Notes: a model not told the origin generated them from the letters alone. A stretch of 36,732 nucleotides of DNA from an uncultured bacterium (GCA_905479655.1 CAJQNK010000011.1:1-36732); one strand, 5' to 3'. Counted from the first letter of the stretch, positions 1 to 8,465 are shown. Made by a program: numbers and translations.

Positions 1-272
1 CGCCGGCGCAGCGGCCGCAGGCTGCGCTCGTCGAGCTCGGAGACCACCACTCCCCGAAAGGCGACCCGCCCCTGGTCGGGCTTCTCCAGGCCGTTGAGCT
101 GACGCAGGGTGACGCTCTTGCCGCTGCCGGAGCGGCCGAGGATCACGAAGCACTCCCGCGGCGCCACGTCGAAGTCCAGACCATCGACGACCGCACGACC
201 CCCGTAGCGTTTGACGAGGCCGCGGACAGAGAACGTGGCGGCGGGGTCCAGGGAGTCGGGCGGGCGGTTCAT
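1..272 (-). CDS. mlaF: MlaF-like ABC transporter ATP-binding protein (partial, N-terminal end)
   Basis: This is the first 90 residues of an ABC ATPase; the rest lies beyond the left edge. The Walker A motif GRSGSGKS is followed by TLRQLNGLEKPDQG, as in the MlaF/Ttg2A family of phospholipid transport ATPases. The ATG at 272 is chosen because the other nearby ATG (280) runs into a stop after three codons. The gene lies 87 bases downstream of mlaE on the same strand, so the two probably share a transcript and form the inner-membrane part of an Mla-type lipid transporter, with the ATPase on the cytoplasmic face. The signature motif and Walker B are outside the window. The family call rests on the P-loop region plus the neighbour. 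Confidence 0.85.
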   Translation of the reverse strand, partial: MNRPPDSLDPAATFSVRGLVKRYGGRAVVDGLDFDVAPRECFVILGRSGSGKSVTLRQLNGLEKPDQGRVAFRGVVVSELDERSLRPLRR

Positions 273-359
273 GGGGCCATCGCCGGGGTTCCGGTGCGGG
301 TTCCCGCCTCGATATGCGGAGGAGATTGCGCGCTCCCGCTCGTGCCGGACGTCCACCAT

Positions 360-1133
360 CTAGAAGAGGCTGTAGAACAGCTTGGTCAGAAAGAAGTCGG
401 ACACCAGGACCATGATCGACGAGAGGACCACCGTGTGGGTGGTCGCACGCCCGACACCGTCGGCTCCCCCCTTCGCTTGAAGCCCATTGTAGCAAGCGAT
501 CGTGGTGACGAAGAAGGCGAAAAAGAAGGACTTTCCGACCCCGCTCGCCAGGTCCTCGAGGGTCAGGGCTCCCAGCACGTCGTTCAGGTACAGGCCGGAG
601 GCGACGTCCAGGGTCCCGGTGGAGATCGCCAGACCGCCGAGGATCCCCAGCACATCGCCGAGCACCGTGAGCGCGGGCAACATCGTCAGGGTGGCGACGA
701 GCTTGGGCACGACCAGCTTCTTCACCGGATCCGCGCCCATCGAGCGCAGCGCGTCGATCTGCTCGGTCACCTTCATCGTGCCCAGCTCGGCCGTCATGCC
801 CGCGCCGATGCGTCCCCCGACGATGAGGGCCACCAGGACCGGTCCCAGCTCGCGCACGACCGACTTCGAGACCACGGTGCCCAGGTAGTACTTCACGCCG
901 AGACTCGGCAGGCTGTAGGCGGTCTGCAGCGCCAGGACCATGCCGGTGAACACCGTCGTGATGGCCGCCACGCCCAGCGATCGCACCCCGATCTGCTCCG
1001 CCTCACGGATCCACGCGCGCACCTCCCAGGGCCGTTCGAAGAGGCCGCGCAGGGCGCTTCCCGCGAGGAGGCCCAGGCCGCCCGCCTCGACCGCCGCCGA
1101 GCGGAGCCTGCCACCTCCGCCGGAGTCGCTCAA
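360..1133 (-). CDS. mlaE: MlaE-family lipid ABC transporter permease
   Basis: A 257-residue integral membrane protein of the usual MlaE length. The family signature is plain: RELGPVLVALIVGGRIGAG near residues 94-112, followed by AELGTMKVTEQIDAL (115-129) and MGADPVKKLVVPK. Hydrophobic segments lie around 50-72, 95-112, 142-172, 200-222 and 235-255. In characterised systems MlaE forms a dimer in the inner membrane that works with MlaF and a periplasmic MCE protein (MlaD) to move phospholipids between the membranes. Here it is transcribed ahead of mlaF; an MCE gene, if present, would lie to the left of the window. The start is the ATG at 1133; the hydrophilic Gly/Arg-rich first 30 residues are typical of the family. 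Confidence 0.93.
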   Translation of the reverse strand: MSDSGGGGRLRSAAVEAGGLGLLAGSALRGLFERPWEVRAWIREAEQIGVRSLGVAAITTVFTGMVLALQTAYSLPSLGVKYYLGTVVSKSVVRELGPVLVALIVGGRIGAGMTAELGTMKVTEQIDALRSMGADPVKKLVVPKLVATLTMLPALTVLGDVLGILGGLAISTGTLDVASGLYLNDVLGALTLEDLASGVGKSFFFAFFVTTIACYNGLQAKGGADGVGRATTHTVVLSSIMVLVSDFFLTKLFYSLF

Positions 1134-1340
1134 CCCAGCCCCCCGGCCCGTCCCGGCGCCGCTCGATCGGGTGGCGGGAATCTCCGGAGCGGGGTCCGAT
1201 ACAGTACGAGACGCGTCCCGGCGGGGCCACCCGACGGGTCTCCCTGTCCCGTGTCGAGGGGACCCGCGGCTCGAAGGTGGCCGTGACGGGGCATCGGAGG
1301 GATCCTAACCCATGTCCGCAGGCCCGGAACGTCCCAGCCC

Positions 1341-2120
1341 GTGAGCCGCCCGACCGCTTCCAGCCTCCTCGCCACCTTCACCGGCAACCTGGCCTGGGTG
1401 TTGGCGACCGTCGTCTTCGGGTCGCTGGCGATCCTGCTTTCCTGGGTGCCCCCGCGGGGCTCTCTCGTCTTCCGCGTGGCGCAGATCTGGGCCCGGGTGA
1501 TCCTGGCCGCGAGCTTCGTCCGGGTCGACGTGGAGAGGGAGGAAGGGGGGCGGGCGGCACCGTTCGCCGGCGTCTTCATGGCCAATCACCGGAGCATGTA
1601 CGACATCCCGGTCCTGCTGGCGACCCTGCCCGGGCAGACCCGGTTCATGGCGAAGAAGGGCCTCTTCCGCATCCCGATCTTCGGTTGGGCCATCGCCCTC
1701 GGCGGCTTCATCCCGGTGGACCGCCAGGACCGGAGCACGGCGCGCAAGACCTTCACCGCGGCGGCGGATCGCCTGAGCCACGGGGTCTCGGTCCTGGTCT
1801 TCCCGGAGGAGACCCGCTCCCTGGGCCCGTGTCTTCTCCCGTTCCGACCGGGCGGGTTCCTGCTCGCGCTGCGCAGCGGCCTGCCCATCGTGCCCGTGGG
1901 ATTGGAAGGCACGGGAGAGGTCCGTCCGCGAGGGAGCCTGTGGATCTCGCCGCGGAGGGTCTCGGTGCGCTACGGCGCGCCCGTGCCGACCGCCGAGCGG
2001 TCCGTCCGGGACCGGAAGAGCGTCGCCGCGGAGGTCCGATCGAGTGTGGCGCGGCTCTCGGGCCTGCGCGAGGAGCCGGAGCCGGCAGGAGAGCGGACGG
2101 CTCCTTCGACGGCTTCCTGA
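1341..2120 (+). CDS. plsC: 1-acyl-sn-glycerol-3-phosphate acyltransferase (PlsC family)
   Basis: A 259-residue PlsC-type acyltransferase, predicted to transfer an acyl chain to lysophosphatidic acid to make phosphatidic acid at the inner membrane. Acyltransferase block I is NHRSMYD (residues 82-88, the HX4D catalytic pair), block II is GGFIPVDR (121-128), block III is FPEETRS (154-160), where the usual FPEGTRS has Glu for Gly, and block IV is VPVGLEG. A hydrophobic N-terminal helix lies at about 10-35. The GTG at 1341 is used because it gives the normal family length. The gene is divergent from mlaE, so two lipid functions face each other across a 207-base gap. Substrate specificity cannot be read from sequence; other lyso-lipid acyltransferases share these motifs. 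Confidence 0.88.
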   Translation: MSRPTASSLLATFTGNLAWVLATVVFGSLAILLSWVPPRGSLVFRVAQIWARVILAASFVRVDVEREEGGRAAPFAGVFMANHRSMYDIPVLLATLPGQTRFMAKKGLFRIPIFGWAIALGGFIPVDRQDRSTARKTFTAAADRLSHGVSVLVFPEETRSLGPCLLPFRPGGFLLALRSGLPIVPVGLEGTGEVRPRGSLWISPRRVSVRYGAPVPTAERSVRDRKSVAAEVRSSVARLSGLREEPEPAGERTAPSTAS

Positions 2121-2247
2121 GCCGGACCCGAGGCCTCCGCCACGACCCGGCCTCGCCTTCCCACCGCGTACCCCTCGCCTGGCTGCCCGGCGGGGGATGC
2201 GCTACCATCGCGGCTCCCCACGCGGGCATTCAACCGGGAGCTTCGAC

Positions 2248-3339
2248 ATGGCAGAGTCACTCGAGCAAAAGATCTGGGACCTCCTGAAGGAGGTTCGGTT
2301 CCCCGGCATGAGCCGGGACATCGTCTCCTTCGGTTTCGTCGATCGGGTCGCGGTCGACGGCGGGCACGTCACGGTCGGGCTCACGATCTCGACCCAGAAT
2401 CCGGCTGCCGGCGAAGAGGTGCGGGAGGCGGTGGAGCGGCGCCTGGCCGAGGTGCCCGAGGTCTCCGCCGTGGCGGTCGAGCTCACCGTGCGCCGCCCGG
2501 CCGGCCCCGGGGAGGCGGCCCACCAGGCGGTGACCCAGAGCCCCGACCTCATCCCCGAGGTCCGGAGCGTCGTGGCGGTGGCGAGCGGCAAGGGGGGCGT
2601 CGGCAAGTCGACCGTCGCCGCCAACCTGGCGATCTCCCTGGCGAAGGCCGGCCAGCGGGTCGGCATCCTCGACGCGGACATCTACGGCCCCTCGATGCCG
2701 ATGATGTTCGGTATCACCGAGCGACCCCGGGTGGAGGACGACCGGCTCGTGCCCTTCGAGCGTCACGGCGTCAAGGTCATGTCCCTCGGGTTCATCCTGG
2801 ACGTGGATACCCCGGTGATCTGGCGCGGGCCGATGGTGATGAAGGCCATCGAGCAGATGCTCGGAGACGTCGACTGGGGGCCGCTGGACACCATGGTCGT
2901 CGATCTGCCACCGGGCACCGGCGACGCGCAGCTGACTATCTCCCAGCGTGTGCCCCTGTCGGGTGCGGTGATCGTCACGACCCCGCAGGACATCGCCCTG
3001 ATCGACGCGCGCAAGGGCCTCGCCATGTTCCGCAAGGTGAACGTGCCGGTGTTCGGCATCATCGAGAACATGTCGACCTTCGTCTGCCCCCACTGCGGAC
3101 AGACGACGAACGTCTTCAAGCGTGGTGGCGGGGAGAGGACGGCGGAGCTCCTCGAGTGCGAGTTCCTCGGCCGGCTGCCGCTGGACCCCGCGGTGGTCGA
3201 GGGCGGCGACTCCGGCGTTCCGATCGTGGTCGCGGATCCCGAAGGTCCGCACGCCACGGCTTTCGGCCGCATCGCGGCGGCGGTGATCGCCGAGGTCGCC
3301 CGCCGCCAGGGCTCCCAGTCCAAGCTGTCGATCTTCTGA
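2248..3339 (+). CDS. mrp: Mrp/ApbC family iron-sulfur cluster carrier P-loop ATPase
   Basis: A 363-residue protein. An N-terminal MIP18/DUF59 domain (about 5-82) is followed by a Mrp/NBP35 ATPase domain. The deviant Walker A GKGGVGKS is at 114-121, and DADIYGPSMP, LPPGTGDAQLT (220-230) and the cluster-binding CPHC (280-283) follow. Proteins of this family assemble and transfer Fe-S clusters in the cytoplasm. The ATG at 2248 is chosen because GGGAG lies just upstream and because DUF59 starts right after it; an open frame continues upstream but is overlapped by plsC. The stop lies eight bases before the LpxH-like gene, so these two are probably co-transcribed. A TACCAT -10-like hexamer at 2203-2208 may serve it. 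Confidence 0.95.
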   Translation: MAESLEQKIWDLLKEVRFPGMSRDIVSFGFVDRVAVDGGHVTVGLTISTQNPAAGEEVREAVERRLAEVPEVSAVAVELTVRRPAGPGEAAHQAVTQSPDLIPEVRSVVAVASGKGGVGKSTVAANLAISLAKAGQRVGILDADIYGPSMPMMFGITERPRVEDDRLVPFERHGVKVMSLGFILDVDTPVIWRGPMVMKAIEQMLGDVDWGPLDTMVVDLPPGTGDAQLTISQRVPLSGAVIVTTPQDIALIDARKGLAMFRKVNVPVFGIIENMSTFVCPHCGQTTNVFKRGGGERTAELLECEFLGRLPLDPAVVEGGDSGVPIVVADPEGPHATAFGRIAAAVIAEVARRQGSQSKLSIF

Positions 3340-3347
3340 ACCCGGGC

Positions 3348-4025
3348 ATGTCCGTCGCCGTCATCGCGGACGCCCACCTGGGAGGACCGGGCGGTCCCGC
3401 CGGCCCGCTGGTCGAGCAGCTTCGGGCCCTGCCGGACCAGGGGTGTCGGCGGCTCGTCCTGTTGGGCGACCTGTTCCACGTCTGGGTGGCGCTGCCTTCG
3501 TTCGAGACGCCGGAGGTCGCCTCCGTCCTGCGCTCGGTCGAGAGCCTCCGGGAGCGGGGGGTGGTCGTGGACTACGTCGAGGGCAACCGTGACTTCTTCG
3601 TCACCGAGGGGCCCTACGGCCGGTGTTTCGACCGGGCGGCCCTGGAGCTCGAGATCGAGGCCGGCAGCCGGCGGGTCCTGGCCGTCCACGGCGATGGGCT
3701 CAACGACAGAGATCGGTTCTACCGGTTCTGGCGCTGGTTGTCGAAGAGCGCCGCGAGCCGCTGGGGGATGGCCCACCTGCCGCGGCGTCTCGCGCGGACC
3801 CTGATCGACCGCACCGAGAGAGGCCTGTCGCGGACCAATTTCAAGCACAAGAGCTCGATCCCCGAGGCGGTGATCCGGCGCTACGGCGAGCGTCGGCTGG
3901 CGGAGGGGTTCGACACGATGATCCTGGGCCACTTCCACGAGCCTCGGAGTTGGCAGGTCGAGGGCGGTGAGATCCGACTGCTGGACGCCTGGTTCCGGTC
4001 GCGTCGCGTGGAGTGGCTGCGGTGA
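3348..4025 (+). CDS. LpxH-like metallophosphoesterase (UDP-2,3-diacylglucosamine hydrolase family)
   Basis: A 225-residue calcineurin-like phosphoesterase with the complete metal-ligand set. Asp8 and His10 (ADAHLG) come first, then GDLFHVW (40-46), GNRDFF (79-84), a His near 114 (VHGDGL) and GHFHEP (194-199). The GDLF-x-x-W and GNRDF motifs are those of LpxH, which cleaves UDP-2,3-diacylglucosamine to lipid X in lipid A synthesis. The protein also has an SRTNFKHKS stretch (161-169). The ATG at 3348 follows mrp by eight bases. No other lpx gene is in the window, so the lipid A role is inferred from the motifs and the diderm setting. It could instead be a related UDP-sugar pyrophosphatase or a general phosphohydrolase. 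Confidence 0.75.
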   Translation: MSVAVIADAHLGGPGGPAGPLVEQLRALPDQGCRRLVLLGDLFHVWVALPSFETPEVASVLRSVESLRERGVVVDYVEGNRDFFVTEGPYGRCFDRAALELEIEAGSRRVLAVHGDGLNDRDRFYRFWRWLSKSAASRWGMAHLPRRLARTLIDRTERGLSRTNFKHKSSIPEAVIRRYGERRLAEGFDTMILGHFHEPRSWQVEGGEIRLLDAWFRSRRVEWLR

Positions 4026-4176
4026 GGCGGCGATCCGGCCTGTCGGCGGCCGTAACGAACGTGGGTGCGGTAGGCACTGAGGGTCGGAGGGTGGCGTGGA
4101 CGGCGGCCGCCTTCGACCCGGAGTCACGAAACGACCGATCGGGACGGCGAGACACTCGCGTCCCCGGAGAGCCCCG

Positions 4177-5475
4177 ATGACCCCCGACCTCCCATCTCCG
4201 AAGGACCCCTATCCGATTCCCCACGGCGCGGTGGCTCGTGGCTCGGTGCGGGTGCCGTCATCGAAGAGCATGACCCATCGCGTCCTCGCTCTGTGCCTGC
4301 TCTCGGGTCGTCCCGCGGTGGTGCACGGGCGTCTCCGGGCGGAGGACACCGATCTCTTCCTGGCCGCGCTGACCGGGCTGGGCTGGGAGGTGCGGGAGTC
4401 GGGGGAGCAGGTACGGCTCGAGCCACCCGGGTCCCCCGTCGCGGGAGGGAGGGTGGACTGTGGGAATGCGGGGACGCTCTATCGGTTCCTCGTGGCGATT
4501 CTCTCCGCCGTTCCGGGTCTCTGGCGCCTGGATGGCAAGCCGAGGCTGCGGGAACGTCCGGTCGGGGCCCTCCTCCGGGCGCTCGAGACCCTCGGCGCGC
4601 GGATCGAGTGCCACGACCGGCCGGGCTACGCCCCGCTCACGATCCACGGCGGGACGCTGCGCGGGGGGCGCACCGTTCTGGATGCCAGCGAGTCCAGCCA
4701 GTACGTCTCCGCCATCCTGCTGGCGGGCCTCCGGGCTCGTGAGGCCGTGGAGCTGGAGGTGGAGTCGGCCGTCTCGGCGCCGTACATCGACCTGACGGTC
4801 GCCGCCATTCGGCGGTTCGGCGGTCGGGTCGACATCGAGCCTCCGCTCTATCGGGTGGTGCCCTCGAGCCTCCAGGGTGGCTCGCATGCGGTGGAGGGGG
4901 ACTACTCCGCGGCCGCCTACCCGGCGGCCGCCGCGGCGCTCACCGGGGGCCGGGTTCTCCTGTCCGGGTTGGAGCGCGACTCCGCCCAGGGAGACCGGGG
5001 CTTCCTCGGAGTCCTGGAGCGCATGGGCGCCCGCGTCACCTGGCGTGGGGACGAGGTCGAGGTCGAGGGCTCCGGCGCGCTACGGGCCCTCGACCTCGAC
5101 TTCGGCTCCATGCCCGACCAGGTGCCGACCTTCGCAGCCCTCGCGCCCTTCGCGTCGGGCGTCTCGCGGGTCACCGGGGTTCCCCACCTGCGGATCAAGG
5201 AGAGCGACCGGCTGGCCGTGATGGCCCGGGAGCTGCGTCGTGCCGGGGTGCCGGTCGAGGAGGAGCCCGACGGCCTGGTGGTGCCCGGCGTGTGGGCCGA
5301 GGGTCGCCCACCCGAGGGTCGGATCGTCGTCGATCCCGAAGACGATCACCGGATTGCGATGAGCCTGAGCCTCACGGGTCTGCGGCGGCCCGGGATCGAG
5401 ATCGGGGACCCGGGGGTCGTGGCGAAGTCCTATCCGGGTTACTGGGTCGACTTCGAGACCCTGGTGGGGGGATGA
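4177..5475 (+). CDS. aroA: 3-phosphoshikimate 1-carboxyvinyltransferase (EPSP synthase)
   Basis: A 432-residue enzyme of the shikimate pathway that joins shikimate-3-phosphate and phosphoenolpyruvate. The substrate loop is PSSKSMTHR (27-35, with Lys30 and Arg35). The PEP-loop counterpart is DCGNAGTLYR (94-103). Then come RLRERPVGAL (123-132), ESSQYVSA (172-179), EGDYSAAAY, RIKESDRLA and DDHRIAMS near the C-terminus. The residues after GNAGT (LYR) differ from the more common AMR or TAR. The ATG at 4177 gives the normal N-terminus; the open frame further upstream lacks family similarity. The last bases overlap the start of the following sigma-54-type activator (ATGA). The 151 bases before the gene show no clear signal. 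Confidence 0.95.
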   Translation: MTPDLPSPKDPYPIPHGAVARGSVRVPSSKSMTHRVLALCLLSGRPAVVHGRLRAEDTDLFLAALTGLGWEVRESGEQVRLEPPGSPVAGGRVDCGNAGTLYRFLVAILSAVPGLWRLDGKPRLRERPVGALLRALETLGARIECHDRPGYAPLTIHGGTLRGGRTVLDASESSQYVSAILLAGLRAREAVELEVESAVSAPYIDLTVAAIRRFGGRVDIEPPLYRVVPSSLQGGSHAVEGDYSAAAYPAAAAALTGGRVLLSGLERDSAQGDRGFLGVLERMGARVTWRGDEVEVEGSGALRALDLDFGSMPDQVPTFAALAPFASGVSRVTGVPHLRIKESDRLAVMARELRRAGVPVEEEPDGLVVPGVWAEGRPPEGRIVVDPEDDHRIAMSLSLTGLRRPGIEIGDPGVVAKSYPGYWVDFETLVGG

Positions 5476-6404
5476 GCGACGGCGGAGCGAACGGGCACTC
5501 GGTCTCCATCGTCGGTCGCAGCCCGGCGCTGAGGTCGGTCCTCGAGCGCCTCGACCGCTTGGCGCGAAGCGAGCTGCCGGTCCTGATTCTCGGTGAGACC
5601 GGAACCGGCAAGGAGCTCGCGGCGCGGCGCGTGCACTCGCTCAGCCGGCGGCAGGGGAGTGCGTTCCTGCCGGTCAACTGCGCAGCGCTCTCGGAGACGC
5701 TGATTCTCTCGGACCTCTTCGGGCACGTCCGCGGCGCCTTCACCGGCGCGGACCGGGACCGGCCCGGGGTGTTCGAGGCCGCCCGCGGAGGCACGGTGTT
5801 CCTCGACGAGGTCGGAGATCTTCCGATGGCCGCGCAGGGCATGCTCCTGCGCGTCCTTCAGGAGGGCGAGATCCGGCGCCTCGGGGAGAGTCGACCGCGC
5901 AGGGTCGACGTTCGTATCGTTGCCGCGACCCATCGTCATCTGGAGAAGCGGGTCGACGAGGGCCGATTCCGGGGCGACCTCCTCTTCCGGCTGAAGGTCG
6001 GCACCGTGGAGCTCCCGCCGCTGCGCGAGCGGGGACGCGACATCCTCCTGTTGGCCGACCACTTTCTCGCGCGCCAACCCGGCGGAGCGCGTCTGTCGTG
6101 GAGCGCGGACGCGCAGCGCAAGCTCCTGGGCTGTCCCTGGCCCGGCAACGTGCGACAGCTCGAGGGCGCGGTCGCCGTCGCGGTGGCCCTGGCCGATGGG
6201 CGACGCATCGAGGCCCGTCACCTCGAGCTGCCGGAGTCGCGACCCGTGGAGGGCCGCGGCTACCGTCAACAGGTCGAGGCGCTACGACGCCGACTGGTCA
6301 CGGAGGCGCTCGACGCGGCCCGCGGAAATCGTGCCGAGGCGGCGCGGCGCCTGGGTCTGAGCCGCCAGGCGATGAGCTATCTGGCGGGCCGGTTCGGGCT
6401 GTGA
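5472..6404 (+). CDS. Sigma-54-dependent transcriptional activator, AAA+ and Fis-type HTH only
   Basis: A 310-residue bacterial enhancer-binding protein. The AAA+ domain (about 12-240) carries Walker A GETGTGKE (41-48), the sigma-54-contacting GAFTGAD loop (88-94), Walker B GGTVFLDEVGDL (107-118), the arginine-finger region FRGDLLFRL (166-174) and WPGNVRQLEG (223-232). A Fis-type HTH closes the protein (about 284-307, GNRAEAARRLGLSRQAM). There is no receiver, GAF or PAS domain; only about 11 residues precede the AAA+ domain, so activity must be controlled by level, by a partner protein, or be constitutive. It starts inside the aroA stop codon (ATGA), suggesting translational coupling. No clear -24/-12 promoter was seen in the adjacent gap, so the targets are unknown. 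Confidence 0.9.
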   Translation: MSDGGANGHSVSIVGRSPALRSVLERLDRLARSELPVLILGETGTGKELAARRVHSLSRRQGSAFLPVNCAALSETLILSDLFGHVRGAFTGADRDRPGVFEAARGGTVFLDEVGDLPMAAQGMLLRVLQEGEIRRLGESRPRRVDVRIVAATHRHLEKRVDEGRFRGDLLFRLKVGTVELPPLRERGRDILLLADHFLARQPGGARLSWSADAQRKLLGCPWPGNVRQLEGAVAVAVALADGRRIEARHLELPESRPVEGRGYRQQVEALRRRLVTEALDAARGNRAEAARRLGLSRQAMSYLAGRFGL

Positions 6405-6440
6405 ACGGGGGGCGGCCGAGTTGCCGAGCTGCGAGAGGTT

Positions 6441-6476
6441 GACGGGATGGACGGGATGGACGGGATGGACGGGGGG
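6441..6476 (+). repeat. 9-bp tandem repeat (GACGGGATG), copy 1
   Basis: Three perfect GACGGGATG units occupy 6441-6467, followed by a degraded unit (GACGGGGGG) and a further ACGG. They lie in the 133-base gap between the activator gene and the first permease, about 50 bases upstream of the permease's -10 element. The same unit recurs at 31542-31595, 25 kb away. Confidence 0.9.
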
Positions 6477-6520
6477 ACGGGAGGAGGTCGCCGGGGCGTG
6501 TTCTGTGGCGGCCTCGGGCC

Positions 6521-6529
6521 TGATACTTT
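6521..6529 (+). promoter_or_regulatory. Extended -10 element for the permease operon
   Basis: TGATACTTT fits an extended -10 (TG, one base, then TACTTT). Only eight bases separate it from the permease ATG at 6538, so transcription would start at or almost at the start codon, giving a leaderless transcript. No good -35 was found at normal spacing. Confidence 0.45.
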
Positions 6530-6537
6530 CACCGGCC

Positions 6538-7458
6538 ATGACCTCCTACAGCCTCCGCCGACTCGGCCAGGCCCTGCCGGTGGTCTTCCTCGTCTCGACG
6601 CTGGTCTTCTCGCTGATCCACCTGATCCCCGGGGACCCCGTGGAGATGATGCTCGGCGACGGAGCCCAGCCGGCCGAGGTGGAGGCTCTGCGGGAGAGAT
6701 TGGGGCTCGATCGGCCGATGGGCGAGCAGTACGCCTCCTACATGATCGGCCTGGTGCGGGGCGATCTCGGCCGGTCCCTGCACTTCGACCGTCCCGTGAC
6801 GGAGCTCCTCCTGGAGCACTATCCCGCGACGCTGGAGCTGGCGCTGGCCGCCATGTTGGTGGCCCTCGGGGTCTCCCTGCCGCTGGGAATCCTGGCGGCC
6901 CTGCGCAGGGACCGGGCCCTCGATCACACCTCGCGTTTCTTCTCCCTGCTCGGCGTCTCGATCCCCAACTTCTGGCTCGGTCCGGTGCTGATTCTCGTGT
7001 TCGCGATCCAGCTCGATCTGTTTCCCGTCTCCGGCCGCTCGGGCCTCGCGAGCCTGGTGCTCCCGGCGATCACGCTGGGCACGGCGCTCGCGGGTCTGCT
7101 GACGCGCATGGTGCGGACCTCTCTGGCGGAGGAGTTGGACCGCGCCTATCTGACGACGGCGAGGGCGAAGGGGCTCAGCCGGGCGCGCGCGCTGGTGCGT
7201 CACGCGTTGAAGAACGCTCTCGTCCCGGTGGTCACCGTGGTCGGGCTGCAGTTCGGCGCCCTCCTGACCGGCGCGATCATCACCGAGACCATCTTTTCGT
7301 GGCCGGGACTCGGCCGACTGATCATCCAGGCGATCCGTTTGCGGGACTACCCTCTGGTCCAGGGAGGAGTGCTGCTCATCGCGCTGACCTACGTGCTGCT
7401 CAACCTGGTCACCGATCTGGTCTACGCCACCCTCGATCCGAGGATCCGCTATGAGTAG
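6538..7458 (+). CDS. ABC transporter permease, DppB/OppB type
   Basis: A 306-residue inner-membrane permease of the peptide/nickel transporter class. The N-terminus has the typical short TM1 (about 9-30) followed by IPGDPVEMML and a periplasmic segment ending in GDLGRSLHFDRPV (75-87). The EAA loop that docks the ATPase is YLTTARAKGLSRARALVRH (204-222), and the family ending DPRIRYE is present. About six membrane helices are expected. It overlaps the second permease by eight bases. No substrate-binding protein or ATPase gene is adjacent on either side, so the substrate (oligopeptide, nickel, glutathione or other) cannot be assigned. The ATG at 6538 has no obvious Shine-Dalgarno, in line with the nearby -10 element. 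Confidence 0.9.
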   Translation: MTSYSLRRLGQALPVVFLVSTLVFSLIHLIPGDPVEMMLGDGAQPAEVEALRERLGLDRPMGEQYASYMIGLVRGDLGRSLHFDRPVTELLLEHYPATLELALAAMLVALGVSLPLGILAALRRDRALDHTSRFFSLLGVSIPNFWLGPVLILVFAIQLDLFPVSGRSGLASLVLPAITLGTALAGLLTRMVRTSLAEELDRAYLTTARAKGLSRARALVRHALKNALVPVVTVVGLQFGALLTGAIITETIFSWPGLGRLIIQAIRLRDYPLVQGGVLLIALTYVLLNLVTDLVYATLDPRIRYE

Positions 7459-8320
7459 TCGGCACCGGGTCGCCGCGGCATCGTCCGGTAGCCCGCTCGC
7501 GGGCCGGATCGGCGGGGCGATCGTCGTCCTGGTGATCCTGGCCGCACTGTTCGCGCCCTGGATCGCGCCCCGCGACCCTCAGCGGCAGATCCTCGAGCGG
7601 CGTCTGGAGACCCCGTCCCTCGAGCACCCGCTCGGTCTGGACGAACTCGGACGAGACATCGCCTCGCGACTGCTGTACGGAGCCCGGGTCTCTCTGGGGG
7701 TCGGCCTCGCGGTCGTCGGGTTCGCGGGCCTGCTGGGTACGCTGATCGGCGCCCTGGCCGGCTTCGTCGGGGGTCGTCTGGACACGATTGCCATGAGGAT
7801 CACCGACGTGTTCTTCGCGTTCCCGGGAATCCTCCTCGCCATCGCGATGGTCGCGGTCCTGGGGCCGGCCCTCGAGCATCTGGTGTTCGCCCTCGTCACC
7901 ATCGGTTGGGTGGGGTACGCCCGTCTGGTGCGCGGACAGGTCCTCCAGATCCGAGAGCAGGAGTTCGTCGCCTCGGCGCGGTCCGTGGGGGTTCCGCCCG
8001 CCCGGATCCTGGTGCGCCATGTCCTGCCCAACGTCCTGCCGGCGCTGACCGTGCAGGCGAGTCTCGGGATGGCGGGGGCCATTCTCGCGGAGGCCAGCCT
8101 GTCCTTTCTCGGCCTCGGAATTCAACCGCCGACGCCATCCTGGGGCGCCATGATCAACGCGGGGCGCTCGCACCTTTTGGACGCGCCGCATCTGACGCTT
8201 TTCCCCGGTCTGGCCATCCTGGTGACGGTCATGGGGCTGAACTTCCTGGGAGACGCCCTCGTCGAGCTTCTGGACCCCAGGAGGCAGCGAGGGGGCGATG
8301 GCGGTCGCGCTACGCCGTGA
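7451..8320 (+). CDS. ABC transporter permease, DppC/OppC type
   Basis: A 289-residue partner permease. The hallmark HPLGLDELGRDIASRLLYGA (residues 59-78) follows TM1 (about 20-38). The EAA loop is EFVASARSVGVPPARILVRH (171-190), and the C-terminal GDALVELLDPR is typical of DppC proteins. It starts within the end of the DppB-type gene (eight-base overlap), so the two are translated together and should form a heterodimeric pore. The gene is followed by a 280-base gap rather than by dppD/dppF ATPase genes, leaving the pair incomplete here. Components are presumably encoded elsewhere. Confidence 0.9.
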   Translation: MSSRHRVAAASSGSPLAGRIGGAIVVLVILAALFAPWIAPRDPQRQILERRLETPSLEHPLGLDELGRDIASRLLYGARVSLGVGLAVVGFAGLLGTLIGALAGFVGGRLDTIAMRITDVFFAFPGILLAIAMVAVLGPALEHLVFALVTIGWVGYARLVRGQVLQIREQEFVASARSVGVPPARILVRHVLPNVLPALTVQASLGMAGAILAEASLSFLGLGIQPPTPSWGAMINAGRSHLLDAPHLTLFPGLAILVTVMGLNFLGDALVELLDPRRQRGGDGGRATP

Positions 8321-8441
8321 TGCTGCCCGGACGCGGGGCGTGGGACCCGCCGAGCCCTCGCCGACTCCCGATCTTGCGTTGGTCTTGGGGGGTCGCCGTA
8401 CTATTGGGATGCGATTCGCTGGAAGGTCGAGGCCCCCGGGA

Positions 8442-8465
8442 GCCGCCCCGGCCGGGCCGGGCGGC
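8442..8465 (+). terminator. GC-rich stem-loop downstream of the permease pair
   Basis: GCCGCCC (8442-8448) and GGGCGGC (8459-8465) form a perfect 7-bp stem around a 10-base loop. It lies between the end of the permease operon and the promoter of the next gene. No run of T follows, so it is at best a weak or factor-assisted terminator. Confidence 0.3.
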
